From Desulfovibrio sp. OttesenSCG-928-G15 (GTDB taxonomy: Bacteria; Desulfobacterota; Desulfovibrionia; Desulfovibrionales; Desulfovibrionaceae), in contig JAJDIC010000025.1 in assembly GCA_030266525.1 (NCBI GenBank), forward strand, positions 1 to 25,572: DNA of 25,572 nucleotides, written 5' to 3'. Made by a program: the position numbers and the translations under genes. The notes beneath the pieces were generated by a model. The model saw only the letters and a list, made by a program, of their open reading frames with translations. It ran no database searches and was not told the DNA's origin. Shown here one piece after another: positions 1-8,377 of this stretch. Each line of letters begins with the position of its first letter. The stretch's first letter is position 1.

Positions 1-1296
1 GAGAATATTGTTCTGAACCGCGAGTCGCTTGTTTATAACCCATTGGTGGAAGCCTTTGGGGACAGGCTGAAAACACTGGACCGCGCCAGTATGAGCGCCC
101 GCGCCGCAAAGGCCATAGGCAAGCTGAACGTTGACATGGACACGCACACCCTGATGTCCGAGCTGCCGGTTGGGCACAAGCAATTTACTGAAATTGCAAG
201 AGAAATTGACAAAGAAGGCACCCGCCTTCTGGTGCTGGACGAGCCGACCGCCGTCTTGACCGAGAATGAAGCCGAAATCCTGCTCAAGTCCATGCGCCGC
301 CTGGCGGACATGGGCATCGCCATCATTTTCATTACCCACCGCCTGAATGAAATCATGAATGTCTGCGACGATATCGTCGTACTTCGGGATGGGGAGGTGG
401 TTATGCAAAAAACGCCTTCCACCACGTCTGTGCGCGAAATTACCAGCGCCATGGTCGGGCGGCATGTGGATACGAACCGGGCGGACTCTGATACGCAGCG
501 CGAATTCACAAGCCCCCTTCTGGAAGTGAACAGACTGTGGGTGGATATGCCCGGTGAAACGGTGCGTGACGTAAGCTTTTCGGTGTTTGAGGGCGAAATT
601 TTCGGTATCGGCGGCATGGCAGGTCAGGGCAAGCTCGGCATTCCCAACGGTATTATGGGCCTGCATGCGGCAGGAGGCACAGTACGCTTTCAGGGAGAAG
701 ACCTGCCGCTTAACCGCCCCGCCGCGCCCCTTTTGCGCGGAATAAGCGCCGTGTATGAAGACAGGCGCGGCATCGGCCTTTTGCTGGAAGAGTCTATTGC
801 CTGGAATATTGTTTTCGCCTCTTTGCAGAACCAGGACAAGTTCATGAAGCCCCTGCTCGGTGGCCTGGTCCGGATAAGAGACACCAAAGCCATTCTGGAA
901 ACCGCCGCCAAATACGTGCACGATCTGGAAATCAAGTGTGTCAGCGAAAAACAGCCGGTGCAGGAACTTTCCGGCGGCAACCAGCAAAAAGTTTGCCTGG
1001 CCAAGGCCTTTGAAACCCACCCAAAACTGCTCTTCGTATCAGAACCGACCCGCGGCATTGATGTGGGCGCTAAAAAAGTGGTTCTGGACACGCTGAAAAA
1101 ATGCAACCGGGAATTCGGCATGACCATTGTGATGATTTCATCGGAACTGGAAGAACTGCGCTCCATTTGCGACCGAATAGCCATTATCGACAAGGGCAAA
1201 ATCGCAGGTATCCGTCCGGCCACAGATACTTCGGAAGATTTCGGCTACCTGCTTATCGGTGCCGGGCCTGAAAGCGTGGAGGCGGCAACTGTATGA
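1..1296 (+). CDS. ABC importer ATP-binding protein with two NBDs, 5'-truncated by the window edge
   Basis: This is the cytoplasmic energy-coupling subunit of an ABC importer of the sugar/nucleoside (RbsA/NupO-like) class. The frame is open from base 1, so the start and the first Walker A lie outside the window; 431 residues remain of a family usually near 500. The first NBD retains a signature-like LPVGHKQ and Walker B LLVLDEPTA. The second NBD has a degenerate Walker A (AGQGKLG, no Ser/Thr after Lys), the signature LSGGNQQK, and a Walker B reading LFVSEPTRG, where Ser replaces the usual Asp but the Glu is kept. One degenerate site is common in this class. The stop overlaps the next start by 4 bp (ATGA), indicating translational coupling with the permeases. 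The substrate cannot be read from this subunit. Confidence 0.93.
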   Translation, partial: ENIVLNRESLVYNPLVEAFGDRLKTLDRASMSARAAKAIGKLNVDMDTHTLMSELPVGHKQFTEIAREIDKEGTRLLVLDEPTAVLTENEAEILLKSMRRLADMGIAIIFITHRLNEIMNVCDDIVVLRDGEVVMQKTPSTTSVREITSAMVGRHVDTNRADSDTQREFTSPLLEVNRLWVDMPGETVRDVSFSVFEGEIFGIGGMAGQGKLGIPNGIMGLHAAGGTVRFQGEDLPLNRPAAPLLRGISAVYEDRRGIGLLLEESIAWNIVFASLQNQDKFMKPLLGGLVRIRDTKAILETAAKYVHDLEIKCVSEKQPVQELSGGNQQKVCLAKAFETHPKLLFVSEPTRGIDVGAKKVVLDTLKKCNREFGMTIVMISSELEELRSICDRIAIIDKGKIAGIRPATDTSEDFGYLLIGAGPESVEAATV

Positions 1297-2357
1297 AGCT
1301 ACACCTGCGCAGATTTATCGAAGAAGCAGGCTGGCCGCGCCTTTTGATCGGCTGCTTCCTTATCCTGCTGTTCATCATGGCCCCTTTTGTCGGCGTGCGT
1401 ATTGACGCTTCCATCAACGACACCCTGGTCCGCTTCGGCATGAACGGAATTATGGTGCTGGCCATGGTACCCATGATCCAGTCCGGCTGCGGGCTGAACT
1501 TCGGCCTGCCGCTCGGTATTATTGCCGGTCTTCTGGGGGCCGTCACCAGTGTGGAATTCGGCCTGACCGGTCTGCCCGGCATTCTGGCCGCGATGGGCAT
1601 GGCTATTCCCATTGCCTGCGTTCTCGGCCTGGGCTACGGCCTGCTGCTGAACAGGGTCAAGGGCGAGGAAATGGTCATTGCCACCTATGTCGGTTTTTCC
1701 TCCGTGGCCTTCATGTGCATCATGTGGCTCATATTGCCCTACAAAAGCTCCAACATGGTCTGGGGCTATGAGGGGGTGGGGCTTCGCACCACTATTTCCA
1801 TAGGCGATTTCTGGCACAACGCCATAGGCGACATCGCCTCCATCAACGTGGGCAACTTCTTTCCCGGCGCGGACATGCTTACCATACATACAGGCATGTT
1901 TCTGTTCTTTTTCTTTATCTGCTGGCTGATGTGGCTGTTCATGCGTACAAAAACAGGCACGGCCATGACCACTGTCGGCTCAAACCCCGAATTCGCCAAA
2001 GCCAACGGCGTAAACATTAACCGGGCGCGTACGGTTTCGGTTGTGCTTTCCACAGTGCTCGGAGCCATCGGCATTATCATGTATGAACAGAGCTTCGGCT
2101 TCATCCAGTTATACATGGGGCCGTTTTACATGGCTTTTCCGGCTGTCGCGGCCATTCTCATCGGCGGAGCTTCCGTAAAAAAAGCCGGTATCATCAACGT
2201 TATTGTCGGCACCTTTCTGTTCCAGGGCATACTGACCATGACCCCTTCGGTAATCAACAGCATGCTGCAAACCGATATGTCCGAGGTCATCCGTATTATT
2301 GTATCCAATGGAATGATTTTGTACGCCCTTACCAGGGTCAGCAAGGTGAAGTCATGA
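1293..2357 (+). CDS. ABC importer permease, RbsC/nucleoside-type, subunit 1
   Basis: This 354-residue polytopic inner-membrane protein has about eight to ten hydrophobic segments from residue 18 onward. The cytoplasmic coupling region lies around TKTGTAMTTVGSNPEFAKA, followed by Gly-rich helices (AAILIGGASVKKAG) typical of the BPD_transp_2 family that serves sugar and nucleoside importers. It forms a heterodimeric channel with the next gene and is driven by the preceding ATPase. Its ATG overlaps the ATPase stop, and its own stop overlaps the next start in the same way, so the three are made as a unit. The substrate is unknown. The upstream binding protein, outside the window, would be the best clue. 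Confidence 0.92.
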   Translation: MKLHLRRFIEEAGWPRLLIGCFLILLFIMAPFVGVRIDASINDTLVRFGMNGIMVLAMVPMIQSGCGLNFGLPLGIIAGLLGAVTSVEFGLTGLPGILAAMGMAIPIACVLGLGYGLLLNRVKGEEMVIATYVGFSSVAFMCIMWLILPYKSSNMVWGYEGVGLRTTISIGDFWHNAIGDIASINVGNFFPGADMLTIHTGMFLFFFFICWLMWLFMRTKTGTAMTTVGSNPEFAKANGVNINRARTVSVVLSTVLGAIGIIMYEQSFGFIQLYMGPFYMAFPAVAAILIGGASVKKAGIINVIVGTFLFQGILTMTPSVINSMLQTDMSEVIRIIVSNGMILYALTRVSKVKS

Positions 2358-3481
2358 GCAACAGCGTGGGACCCAAAAACATCAAAACGTTCCTGATCAA
2401 CAATGCCGTGCCGATTGTTTTTCTGACAATCAGCGTCATTGCCATTCCCTTGTCCGGATTTTCCATTGCCTACCTTCTTCAGGAAATGCTTATCCGCCTC
2501 TCGCGCAACGCCTTTCTTGTTCTTTCATTGCTTGTGCCAATCATGGCGGGCATGGGACTGAACTTTGGCATGGTGCTTGGGGCCATGGCCGGGCAGATCG
2601 GCCTTATCCTGATTAGCGACTGGCACGTTGCCGGTCTTTACGGCCTGGGGCTGGCGGCCATTATTTCCATTCCGCTGTCCGTCCTGTTCGGCTGGCTGTG
2701 CGGAACGGTTTTGAACAAGGCTCTCGGCCGGGAAATGGTCACAGCCTATATTCTGGGCTTTTTCATGAACGGAGTGTACCAGCTTTTTGTGCTCTACGGC
2801 TTTGGCAGCGTCATTCCCGTGCACAGCCCGGAGCTTGTTCTCTCACGCGGGTACGGCATTCGTAACGTAACCAACCTGGACGCCGTGCGGCGCAGCATGG
2901 ACGATATGTTTTCCCTGCAATTCAGCTTCGGCGATGCTGCGTTTTCCATTCCTGTACTGACCTTTATCGTTATTGCCGCCTTTTGCCTGTTCATCGTCTG
3001 GTTTCGCAAAACCAAACTCGGTCAGGACATGCGGGCCGTCGGGGAAGATATGGTAGTGGCGAGGTCGGCCGGTATCGCGGTGATGCGCACCAGGGTCATC
3101 GCAATCATCATTTCCACGGTTCTGGCCGGTTTCGGGCAGATTATCTTCCTGCAAAACGTGGGCACCCTGAATACCTACAACAGCCACGAGCAGACTGGCA
3201 TTTACGCAATAGCTTCCCTTCTGGTGGGTGGGGCCACTGTGGCCAGGGCTTCCATTTTGAACGTCTTTGCCGGGGTTTGCCTGTTTCACCTGATGTTTGT
3301 GGTTTCTCCCATGGCCGGTAAAAATCTGGCCGGTGACGCACAGGTGGGAGAATATTTCCGGGTGTTCGTGTCTTACGGGGTTATCGCCCTCGCCCTGGTA
3401 CTGCACGCCTGGCGGCGCTATTCCGAAAGGGAGCGAGCGCGCGCGGACCTTCGCGGCAACACGGAAGGGGGCGCAGCATGA
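2354..3481 (+). CDS. ABC importer permease, RbsC/nucleoside-type, subunit 2
   Basis: This second inner-membrane permease of 375 residues is parallel to, but distinct from, the preceding one. Shared landmarks are the MGLNFGMVLG segment near residue 67, the coupling loop KTKLGQDMRAVGEDM, and ASLLVGGATVARA near the C-terminus. Two different permeases beside one double ATPase point to a heterodimeric BMP/NupPQ-like or related importer. The last 20 residues are strongly charged (RRYSERERARADLR) and likely cytoplasmic. ATGA overlaps join it to the genes on both sides. Family assignment is secure; the transported compound is not. Confidence 0.92.
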   Translation: MSNSVGPKNIKTFLINNAVPIVFLTISVIAIPLSGFSIAYLLQEMLIRLSRNAFLVLSLLVPIMAGMGLNFGMVLGAMAGQIGLILISDWHVAGLYGLGLAAIISIPLSVLFGWLCGTVLNKALGREMVTAYILGFFMNGVYQLFVLYGFGSVIPVHSPELVLSRGYGIRNVTNLDAVRRSMDDMFSLQFSFGDAAFSIPVLTFIVIAAFCLFIVWFRKTKLGQDMRAVGEDMVVARSAGIAVMRTRVIAIIISTVLAGFGQIIFLQNVGTLNTYNSHEQTGIYAIASLLVGGATVARASILNVFAGVCLFHLMFVVSPMAGKNLAGDAQVGEYFRVFVSYGVIALALVLHAWRRYSERERARADLRGNTEGGAA

Positions 3482-3852
3482 GCCGCAAACAACTGCTGGT
3501 AGACAGCGTTCTGGTATGTATTCTGATTCTGGCCGGTTTGTTCTGTTACCGTGGGGGCAAGTCCTATGACATCTTGCTGGAAAACCTGCCCTTTGAACTG
3601 AACGCGGAAAAGCATCCCGCCCTGGAAGCGGCTTACGCCTATGTGGACAACGGCAAACAGATCTTCATGCTGGACGGCGACAGAACCATGGCCAGCGGCC
3701 TGGGCATGAAACACGTCCTGAAAATTGAACTTCTTGACCCAGAAGACAAGGTTATTGAAACAAGGGAAATCCCTTTTTCCATTGAAGACCTGGGGGACAA
3801 ACCTTCCCTGAATGTTGCCAAAGCCTTTCTGGAAGCAGGAGCAAAAGAATAG
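3478..3852 (+). CDS. Small single-span membrane protein of the ABC operon, unknown function
   Basis: This protein has 124 residues: a short basic N-terminus (MSRK), one hydrophobic segment at about residues 7-24, then a soluble domain of about 100 residues. The positive-inside rule puts that domain in the periplasm. The stop of permease 2 overlaps its start (ATGA), so it is produced with the importer. From memory it resembles small proteins annotated as DUF6672 that accompany importers with a DUF3798 binding protein; I cannot verify this here. It could be an accessory or stabilising subunit, or a docking element for the binding protein. No catalytic motif is visible. Confidence 0.82.
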   Translation: MSRKQLLVDSVLVCILILAGLFCYRGGKSYDILLENLPFELNAEKHPALEAAYAYVDNGKQIFMLDGDRTMASGLGMKHVLKIELLDPEDKVIETREIPFSIEDLGDKPSLNVAKAFLEAGAKE

Positions 3853-3899
3853 CGTACGGTGTTTTTTACTCCGTCCGGCCTTGTTGTTACGCTGTTTTT
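3851..3899 (+). terminator. Possible intrinsic terminator of the ABC operon
   Basis: The arms AGCGTA (3851-3856) and TACGCT (3888-3893) can close over an inner ACGG/CCGT hairpin, and GTTTTT follows. It starts at the stop codon of the last ABC gene and lies in the 81-bp gap between convergent genes, where a terminator is expected. The outer stem is only 6 bp, so this is a moderate call. Confidence 0.4.
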
Positions 3900-3933
3900 G
3901 CTATGATTTTTGTTTAACCAGTACTTCCTGGGC

Positions 3934-5913
3934 TTACCGGGCAGGGGAATTGCCTGCCTGAATGCCGTACTGCTGCATTTTGCGGTATAACGTTGGTCGG
4001 CTGATGCCCAGTGTTTTCGCTGCGGCGCTGATATTCGGGCTTTTTGCCACAACCTGTTCAATGTGACGCAATTCCATTGTGTGCAAGCGCTCGTCCGGCC
4101 TGGTTCGCAGTATATCCAAAACCTCCGGCTCGACTGGTTCAATCGCGCCCCCCGGACCTCCCGGCTCGATCAGGTCCAGATCCGCAGCCCGAATCTGCCC
4201 GTTTGCGGCCAGCACCACAGACCGCTCCACCCTGTTTTCGAGCTGGCGCACATTGCCAGGCCATTCGTAAGCCAGAAGCGCGGCCTTTGCCGGCTGAGAA
4301 AAACCAAGCCCGACCTTGCCGAGAACAGCCGAATAGCGCGACAGGAATGCCTCGGCCAATAAAAGGACATCTTGTCCGCGCTTGCGAAGTGGCGGCACCT
4401 CCACTGAAATGGTACTGATCCGGTAATACAGGTCTTCCCGGAACCTTCTTGCTGCAATAGCCTCCTTGAGGTCGGCGTTTGTCGCTGTAATGATACGCAA
4501 ATCCAGGCGAATGGTGCGTGAAGACCCCAAGCGCTGTATTTCCCCTGATTGCAGGGTTCTGAGCATCTTTACCTGCATGTCAAAAGGCATGTCGCCTATT
4601 TCATCCAGAAAAAGAGTACCCTGGTGCGCCAGCTCCAGTTTGCCCGGCCTGCCTCCCTTTTGCCCGCCGGTAAAAGCCCCGGGTTCATAGCCGAACAGTT
4701 CACTTTCCAGAAGTTCCCTGGGAATGGCCCCGCAGTTGATGACCACAAAGGGTTTGCTGGCCCTCGGGCTTGCATTGTGAATGGCCTGTGCAAAAAGCTC
4801 CTTGCCTGTGCCTGTTTCGCCAAGCAGCAATACGGGCGAAGGACTAATCGCAGCCGCGCGGGCGATTTCCAGAGTTTTCCTGATTGCCGCGCTTTTGCCA
4901 ATTATTGAGTCAAAGGTAAAAGCGGCAACACCCCCGGCCATGGCGTTAACGAGCTTGAGGGCGCGGTTTTGCTCCATCATGGAAAAAAGCCCGCCAACCA
5001 CAACACCGTTTTGCGAAAGCGGGTCAAGCGACGCGACATGCTCCCTTTCTTGCCCGGAACCGGCGAAAACCACTTCCCTGTCCGCAAAGCTTTTGCCGCG
5101 CCGGACAAAGGCCTTAACCGAGAAAGGCGAGGCAATAACGCTGTCAATGTCCCGGCCCTTATGGCTTTCGCTAAGCCCGGCAAGCTTCTTTGCCCGCGAA
5201 TTGAAACGCACGATATTCCCCTGCTTGTCCAGGGTAATTATGCCCCGCCTGTCAGATTCGACAAGCGCGTTCAGATATTGGCCGTACATATCCAGTTCGC
5301 GCGTCCGTTCCATAGCCTGTATTTGCAGACGAATGGCCTCCGCTGCCTGAATCAGCATGCCGATGGTGTGCAGGTGCACTTTTTCTGCAAACCCGCTGAG
5401 AGAAATGACACAGCGCAACACCCCGAGGTGGTCGAAAACCGGTACTGCGGAATTGGTTATGTGTTGGGCGCTGATGCTGTACATCTGATGCCCCTGCATA
5501 TGAATAGGTATTTTCGTATGCAGGGCAAGACCAATAGCGCAGGTCCCCACATCTCTTTCCTGCCAGCGGTATCCGGGCAGGCACTTACGTTTTTCATACT
5601 GTGCGCGAATGGGCCCTTCGCCAAGAACCCGCAGCACATAGCCTTCCGCATCGGCAATGGCGCTGCAAAAGCTGCTGTCCTCAAGAATATGGCGCAAGGT
5701 GTTTACCTGTGCGGTCACAATTTCCAACAAGGGGGCATTTTGCTGGATCCTCCGGCGCAAATCGGCGTCCGAGAGACGCGTTTCTTCCGGTGAATACTCC
5801 AGCGAGCGGGGCACACCATATTCTCGAGAGCGCCTGAAGGACTCGCGTATTGCCTCATCCCACCGATGGGGGACATCATTGGCGCTTGTGTCAGTATTTT
5901 GCGGCTCTGCCAT
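3934..5913 (-). CDS. Sigma-54-dependent transcriptional activator, AcoR-like (GAF-PAS-AAA+-Fis)
   Basis: This enhancer-binding activator probably controls the divergent transport/catabolism cluster. Numbered from the chosen start it has 659 residues: a GAF-like sensor at about 60-200, a PAS-like segment at about 220-310 (RGIITLDKQGNIVRFN), and a sigma-54 AAA+ domain at about 335-570 with Walker A GETGTGKE and Walker B FLDEIGD. A C-terminal Fis-type helix-turn-helix includes SAAAKTLGISRPTLYRK. There is no response-regulator receiver domain, so a small ligand rather than a kinase is the likely signal. The sigma-54 contact loop reads GAFTGG rather than the usual GAFTGA. I chose the ATG at 5913 because GGGAGGAG precedes it at normal spacing; an in-frame ATG at 5943 has its purine run directly against the codon. 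The TGTAA-N7-TTACA sites beside it are its probable binding sites. Confidence 0.93.
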   Translation of the reverse strand: MAEPQNTDTSANDVPHRWDEAIRESFRRSREYGVPRSLEYSPEETRLSDADLRRRIQQNAPLLEIVTAQVNTLRHILEDSSFCSAIADAEGYVLRVLGEGPIRAQYEKRKCLPGYRWQERDVGTCAIGLALHTKIPIHMQGHQMYSISAQHITNSAVPVFDHLGVLRCVISLSGFAEKVHLHTIGMLIQAAEAIRLQIQAMERTRELDMYGQYLNALVESDRRGIITLDKQGNIVRFNSRAKKLAGLSESHKGRDIDSVIASPFSVKAFVRRGKSFADREVVFAGSGQEREHVASLDPLSQNGVVVGGLFSMMEQNRALKLVNAMAGGVAAFTFDSIIGKSAAIRKTLEIARAAAISPSPVLLLGETGTGKELFAQAIHNASPRASKPFVVINCGAIPRELLESELFGYEPGAFTGGQKGGRPGKLELAHQGTLFLDEIGDMPFDMQVKMLRTLQSGEIQRLGSSRTIRLDLRIITATNADLKEAIAARRFREDLYYRISTISVEVPPLRKRGQDVLLLAEAFLSRYSAVLGKVGLGFSQPAKAALLAYEWPGNVRQLENRVERSVVLAANGQIRAADLDLIEPGGPGGAIEPVEPEVLDILRTRPDERLHTMELRHIEQVVAKSPNISAAAKTLGISRPTLYRKMQQYGIQAGNSPAR

Positions 5914-5976
5914 GGCAACGCTCCTCCCAGCATCCTGCTGCATCCTTTATCCGGACTCGCCTCACGCGATCCAGCG

Positions 5977-5993
5977 TGTAATATATTTTTACA
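5977..5993. promoter_or_regulatory. Candidate activator-binding palindrome, TGTAA-N7-TTACA (site proximal to the regulator gene)
   Basis: TGTAA at 5977-5981 and TTACA at 5989-5993 form an inverted repeat with a 7-bp spacer, 64 bp upstream of the chosen regulator start. The left flank GTGTAATAT also matches the longer arm of the second site. Another TGTAA (5994-5998) follows directly and could be a weaker adjacent half-site. The position would suit autoregulation. Confidence 0.5.
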
Positions 5994-6082
5994 TGTAACA
6001 ATATGCAACACTTTTTCTCCTCATATAAAAGCCCAATAAATACACGGATAAACATTCCCCGTTGGGGTAACGTTGGAACTAC

Positions 6083-6103
6083 TGTGTAATATTATATTAC
6101 ACA
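6083..6103. promoter_or_regulatory. Candidate activator-binding palindrome upstream of the tctBAC-like operon
   Basis: Arms TGTGTAATAT (6083-6092) and ATATTACACA (6094-6103) are a perfect 10-bp inverted repeat around one central base. Its core is again TGTAA-N7-TTACA (6085-6101), the same architecture as the site at 5977. It lies about 65 bp upstream of the sigma-54-like promoter, the usual kind of place for an enhancer-binding protein. Confidence 0.6.
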
Positions 6104-6166
6104 AAGGATATGCCCCCCTTTCCGCACTACACATAACCAACTGTCATAGCTACATAAATATATTTA

Positions 6167-6182
6167 TGGCCCACTTTTTTCA
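6167..6182 (+). promoter_or_regulatory. Sigma-54-like (-24/-12) promoter of the transport/catabolic cluster
   Basis: TGGCCC-N5-TTTTCA matches the consensus TGGCACG-N4-TTGCA at 9 of 12 informative positions. The -24 GG is intact and the C of the -12 GC is at the right distance, but its G is replaced by T. The -12 element lies about 45 bp before the TctB-like start. A sigma-54 activator gene and its likely sites next door raise the likelihood. Confidence 0.45.
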
Positions 6183-6226
6183 TAATACCAAGCGCTGTAT
6201 GCACGCATTACTCCCGGAGTTTTGAC

Positions 6227-6745
6227 ATGACCCGTAAAGAGCATTCTCTCGTAGACATGGCAACATCGTGTATCCTGTTCTTTGGCAGTTGCTATTTCTT
6301 TGTGAAAATGGACGAGTTTATCGACCAGGGGCTTCCAGCTGCTGTCGATCCGCTTATATTTCCAAAATTCATCATTCTTATTCTCGTTCTTTTCTCCGCC
6401 GCATATCTCGCTCAAACCGCCTACGGCATGTACACGATGTATAAAGCCCACGCTGACATGAACGCCGAAGCCATGGCCTATACGGATGCTGATCAGGACG
6501 AACATGAAGAACAGGGCAAGTCCTTCTATCTGTATATCGCAATACTCTTTATATATTACGCTGCATTCGACACCCTCGGTTTTCTTGTTGCCACCCCGCC
6601 GGTCATGCTGGCCGTGGCCTGGCTTCTTGGCGCAAGGCGCATCACCTTTCCCTTTCTTGGATTTGCGGTTTTTTCCATTGTCGTTGAACAGGCATTTCTA
6701 CGGGCCATGAAAATGCCGCTCCCCAGCGGACTTCTCGGTTTTTAA
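6227..6745 (+). CDS. Tripartite tricarboxylate transporter small membrane subunit (TctB-like)
   Basis: This 172-residue inner-membrane protein has four hydrophobic segments (about residues 12-28, 42-62, 100-118 and 125-160) and a hydrophilic acidic loop at about 75-97 (TDADQDEHEEQGK). This is the layout of TctB, the small subunit of TTT-type secondary importers that use a periplasmic binding protein. The identity rests partly on the TctA- and TctC-like genes that follow. The ATG at 6227 has GGAG upstream at suitable spacing. It is the first gene after the sigma-54-like promoter, so it heads the operon. Confidence 0.88.
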   Translation: MTRKEHSLVDMATSCILFFGSCYFFVKMDEFIDQGLPAAVDPLIFPKFIILILVLFSAAYLAQTAYGMYTMYKAHADMNAEAMAYTDADQDEHEEQGKSFYLYIAILFIYYAAFDTLGFLVATPPVMLAVAWLLGARRITFPFLGFAVFSIVVEQAFLRAMKMPLPSGLLGF

Positions 6746-6755
6746 GGTGGACTTC

Positions 6756-8288
6756 ATGAATGATTCCATGATCATAAGCGGCCTTTTGTCGGCAGTGGCC
6801 CCCGGACCTATCCTCGGCATCGCGGGGGGGGTTATTGTAGGTATTCTCTTTGGCGCGATTCCGGGTATTTCCGGCATCATGGGCATAGCCCTTCTTCTGC
6901 CGCTCACCTTCTATCTTGACCCGATAATCGGCATTCCCATGCTGCTCGGCATATATAAGGCAGGCATTTTTGGCGGGTCCATTTCCGCGATCCTTTTGAA
7001 TACACCGGGAGCGCCTCCAGCCGTCTGTACGGCCATGGAAGGCTACCCCATGACGCGCCACGGCAAGGCAGGCAAAGCCCTGCACACCGCCCTTAGCGCA
7101 TCGGTTTTCGGCGATACCTTCAGCAACCTGCTGCTCATCTTCATTGCCGCCCCGCTTGCCATGCTGGCCCTGAACATCGGCCCGGCAGAACAGTTCTGCC
7201 TTATCGTGCTGGCGCTTACCGTTGTGGGCACCATTTCCGGCCCGTCACTGATCAAGGGTATCATCTGCGCGGCGCTCGGCATCATGATTTCAACCATAGG
7301 CTTTTCCGAAACCACCGGCGCTGCCCGCTTCACCTTCGGGTCCGAATATCTTGTCACAGGAGTGTCGCTTATTCCGATGGTCATCGGCCTGCTTTGCCTG
7401 CCGGAAGTCATTCACCAGGTTGGCCTTGGCGCAAAAAAACACATGCAGTACGTGTTTACCCTGTCCAAAAACCCCGAAGACAACCGCATGACCCTCAAGG
7501 AATTCATTCAGTGCCTGCCCATACTGCTGCGCTCTTCCGCCATTGGTTCCGTTCTCGGCGCACTGCCCGGTATCGGCGCTTCCCCTGCCGCCTTCATGGC
7601 CTATTCGGAAGCGCGCAGAACGAGCAAGATGCCTGAGAAGTTTGGCCACGGCGCCATTGAAGGACTGGCCGCACCGGAAGCAGCCAACAACGCCACCACC
7701 GGTGCCGCCATGATTCCCATGCTTACCCTTGGCATACCCGGCGACGATGTGACCGCCGTGTTGCTGGGCGCTTTTGTCATCCAGGGCATTACCCCCGGCC
7801 CGACCATTTTTCAGGAGCACGGGCATATGGTGTACGGCATATACGGCGGGCTGCTGATCTGCGATGTGCTGCTCTATTACATTGCCAAATTCGGCTTCCC
7901 GGCCTGGATTCGCCTTGCCCAGCTGCCCAAATGGATGATTTTCTCCGCCGTCACCGTTTTCTGCTTTGTCGGTGCTTATTCCATCAACCAGAGCATGTTC
8001 GACATTCTTTGCCTCATCCTGTTCGGGGTTTTGGGCTACTTCATTAGAAAATACGGTTTCAGCGCGGGTGCCATGATTATCGGCTTTATTCTCGGTCCCC
8101 TGTGGGAGAGGGCTTTTGATCAGGCCATGGTTCTTTCTGACGGCAGCCTCTTCATTTTCATTGAACGGCCCATCGCCGGAATCCTGCTGGCGCTGTCGCT
8201 CCTTTCAGGAATCGGAATTGCCATCAGCCGCGCACGTCTCAAGAAACGTATGCTGCTTTCGCCGCAAACCGGGGAAAGCGCATCCTGA
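6756..8288 (+). CDS. Tripartite tricarboxylate transporter large membrane subunit (TctA-like)
   Basis: This 510-residue integral membrane protein has about 11-12 hydrophobic segments. TctA hallmarks are clear: GAIPGISGIMGIALLLPLT near the N-terminus, the NTPGAPPAVCTAMEGYP motif, and the repeated half-site GALPGIGASPAAFMAY with ITPGPTIF in the second half. It is the ion-coupled channel that accepts substrate from the periplasmic TctC-like protein. I start it at ATG 6756, preceded by AAGGTGG; an in-frame GTG at 6747 lies inside that ribosome-binding site. It follows the TctB-like stop by 10 bp. TTT systems carry many carboxylates, so the name does not fix the substrate. Confidence 0.95.
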   Translation: MNDSMIISGLLSAVAPGPILGIAGGVIVGILFGAIPGISGIMGIALLLPLTFYLDPIIGIPMLLGIYKAGIFGGSISAILLNTPGAPPAVCTAMEGYPMTRHGKAGKALHTALSASVFGDTFSNLLLIFIAAPLAMLALNIGPAEQFCLIVLALTVVGTISGPSLIKGIICAALGIMISTIGFSETTGAARFTFGSEYLVTGVSLIPMVIGLLCLPEVIHQVGLGAKKHMQYVFTLSKNPEDNRMTLKEFIQCLPILLRSSAIGSVLGALPGIGASPAAFMAYSEARRTSKMPEKFGHGAIEGLAAPEAANNATTGAAMIPMLTLGIPGDDVTAVLLGAFVIQGITPGPTIFQEHGHMVYGIYGGLLICDVLLYYIAKFGFPAWIRLAQLPKWMIFSAVTVFCFVGAYSINQSMFDILCLILFGVLGYFIRKYGFSAGAMIIGFILGPLWERAFDQAMVLSDGSLFIFIERPIAGILLALSLLSGIGIAISRARLKKRMLLSPQTGESAS

Positions 8289-8377
8289 TACATTCGCGGT
8301 GCTCCCTTGCCGCATACAACTGTCGTCACGTCGTACCTTCGACTGACATGAGCATCACAACTTGAAAGGAGTAGTTT

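Noticed and set aside
4969..5793. Plus-strand open frame of 274 codons within the activator gene
   Set aside because: It is antisense to the GAF/PAS region of the activator and shows no domain.
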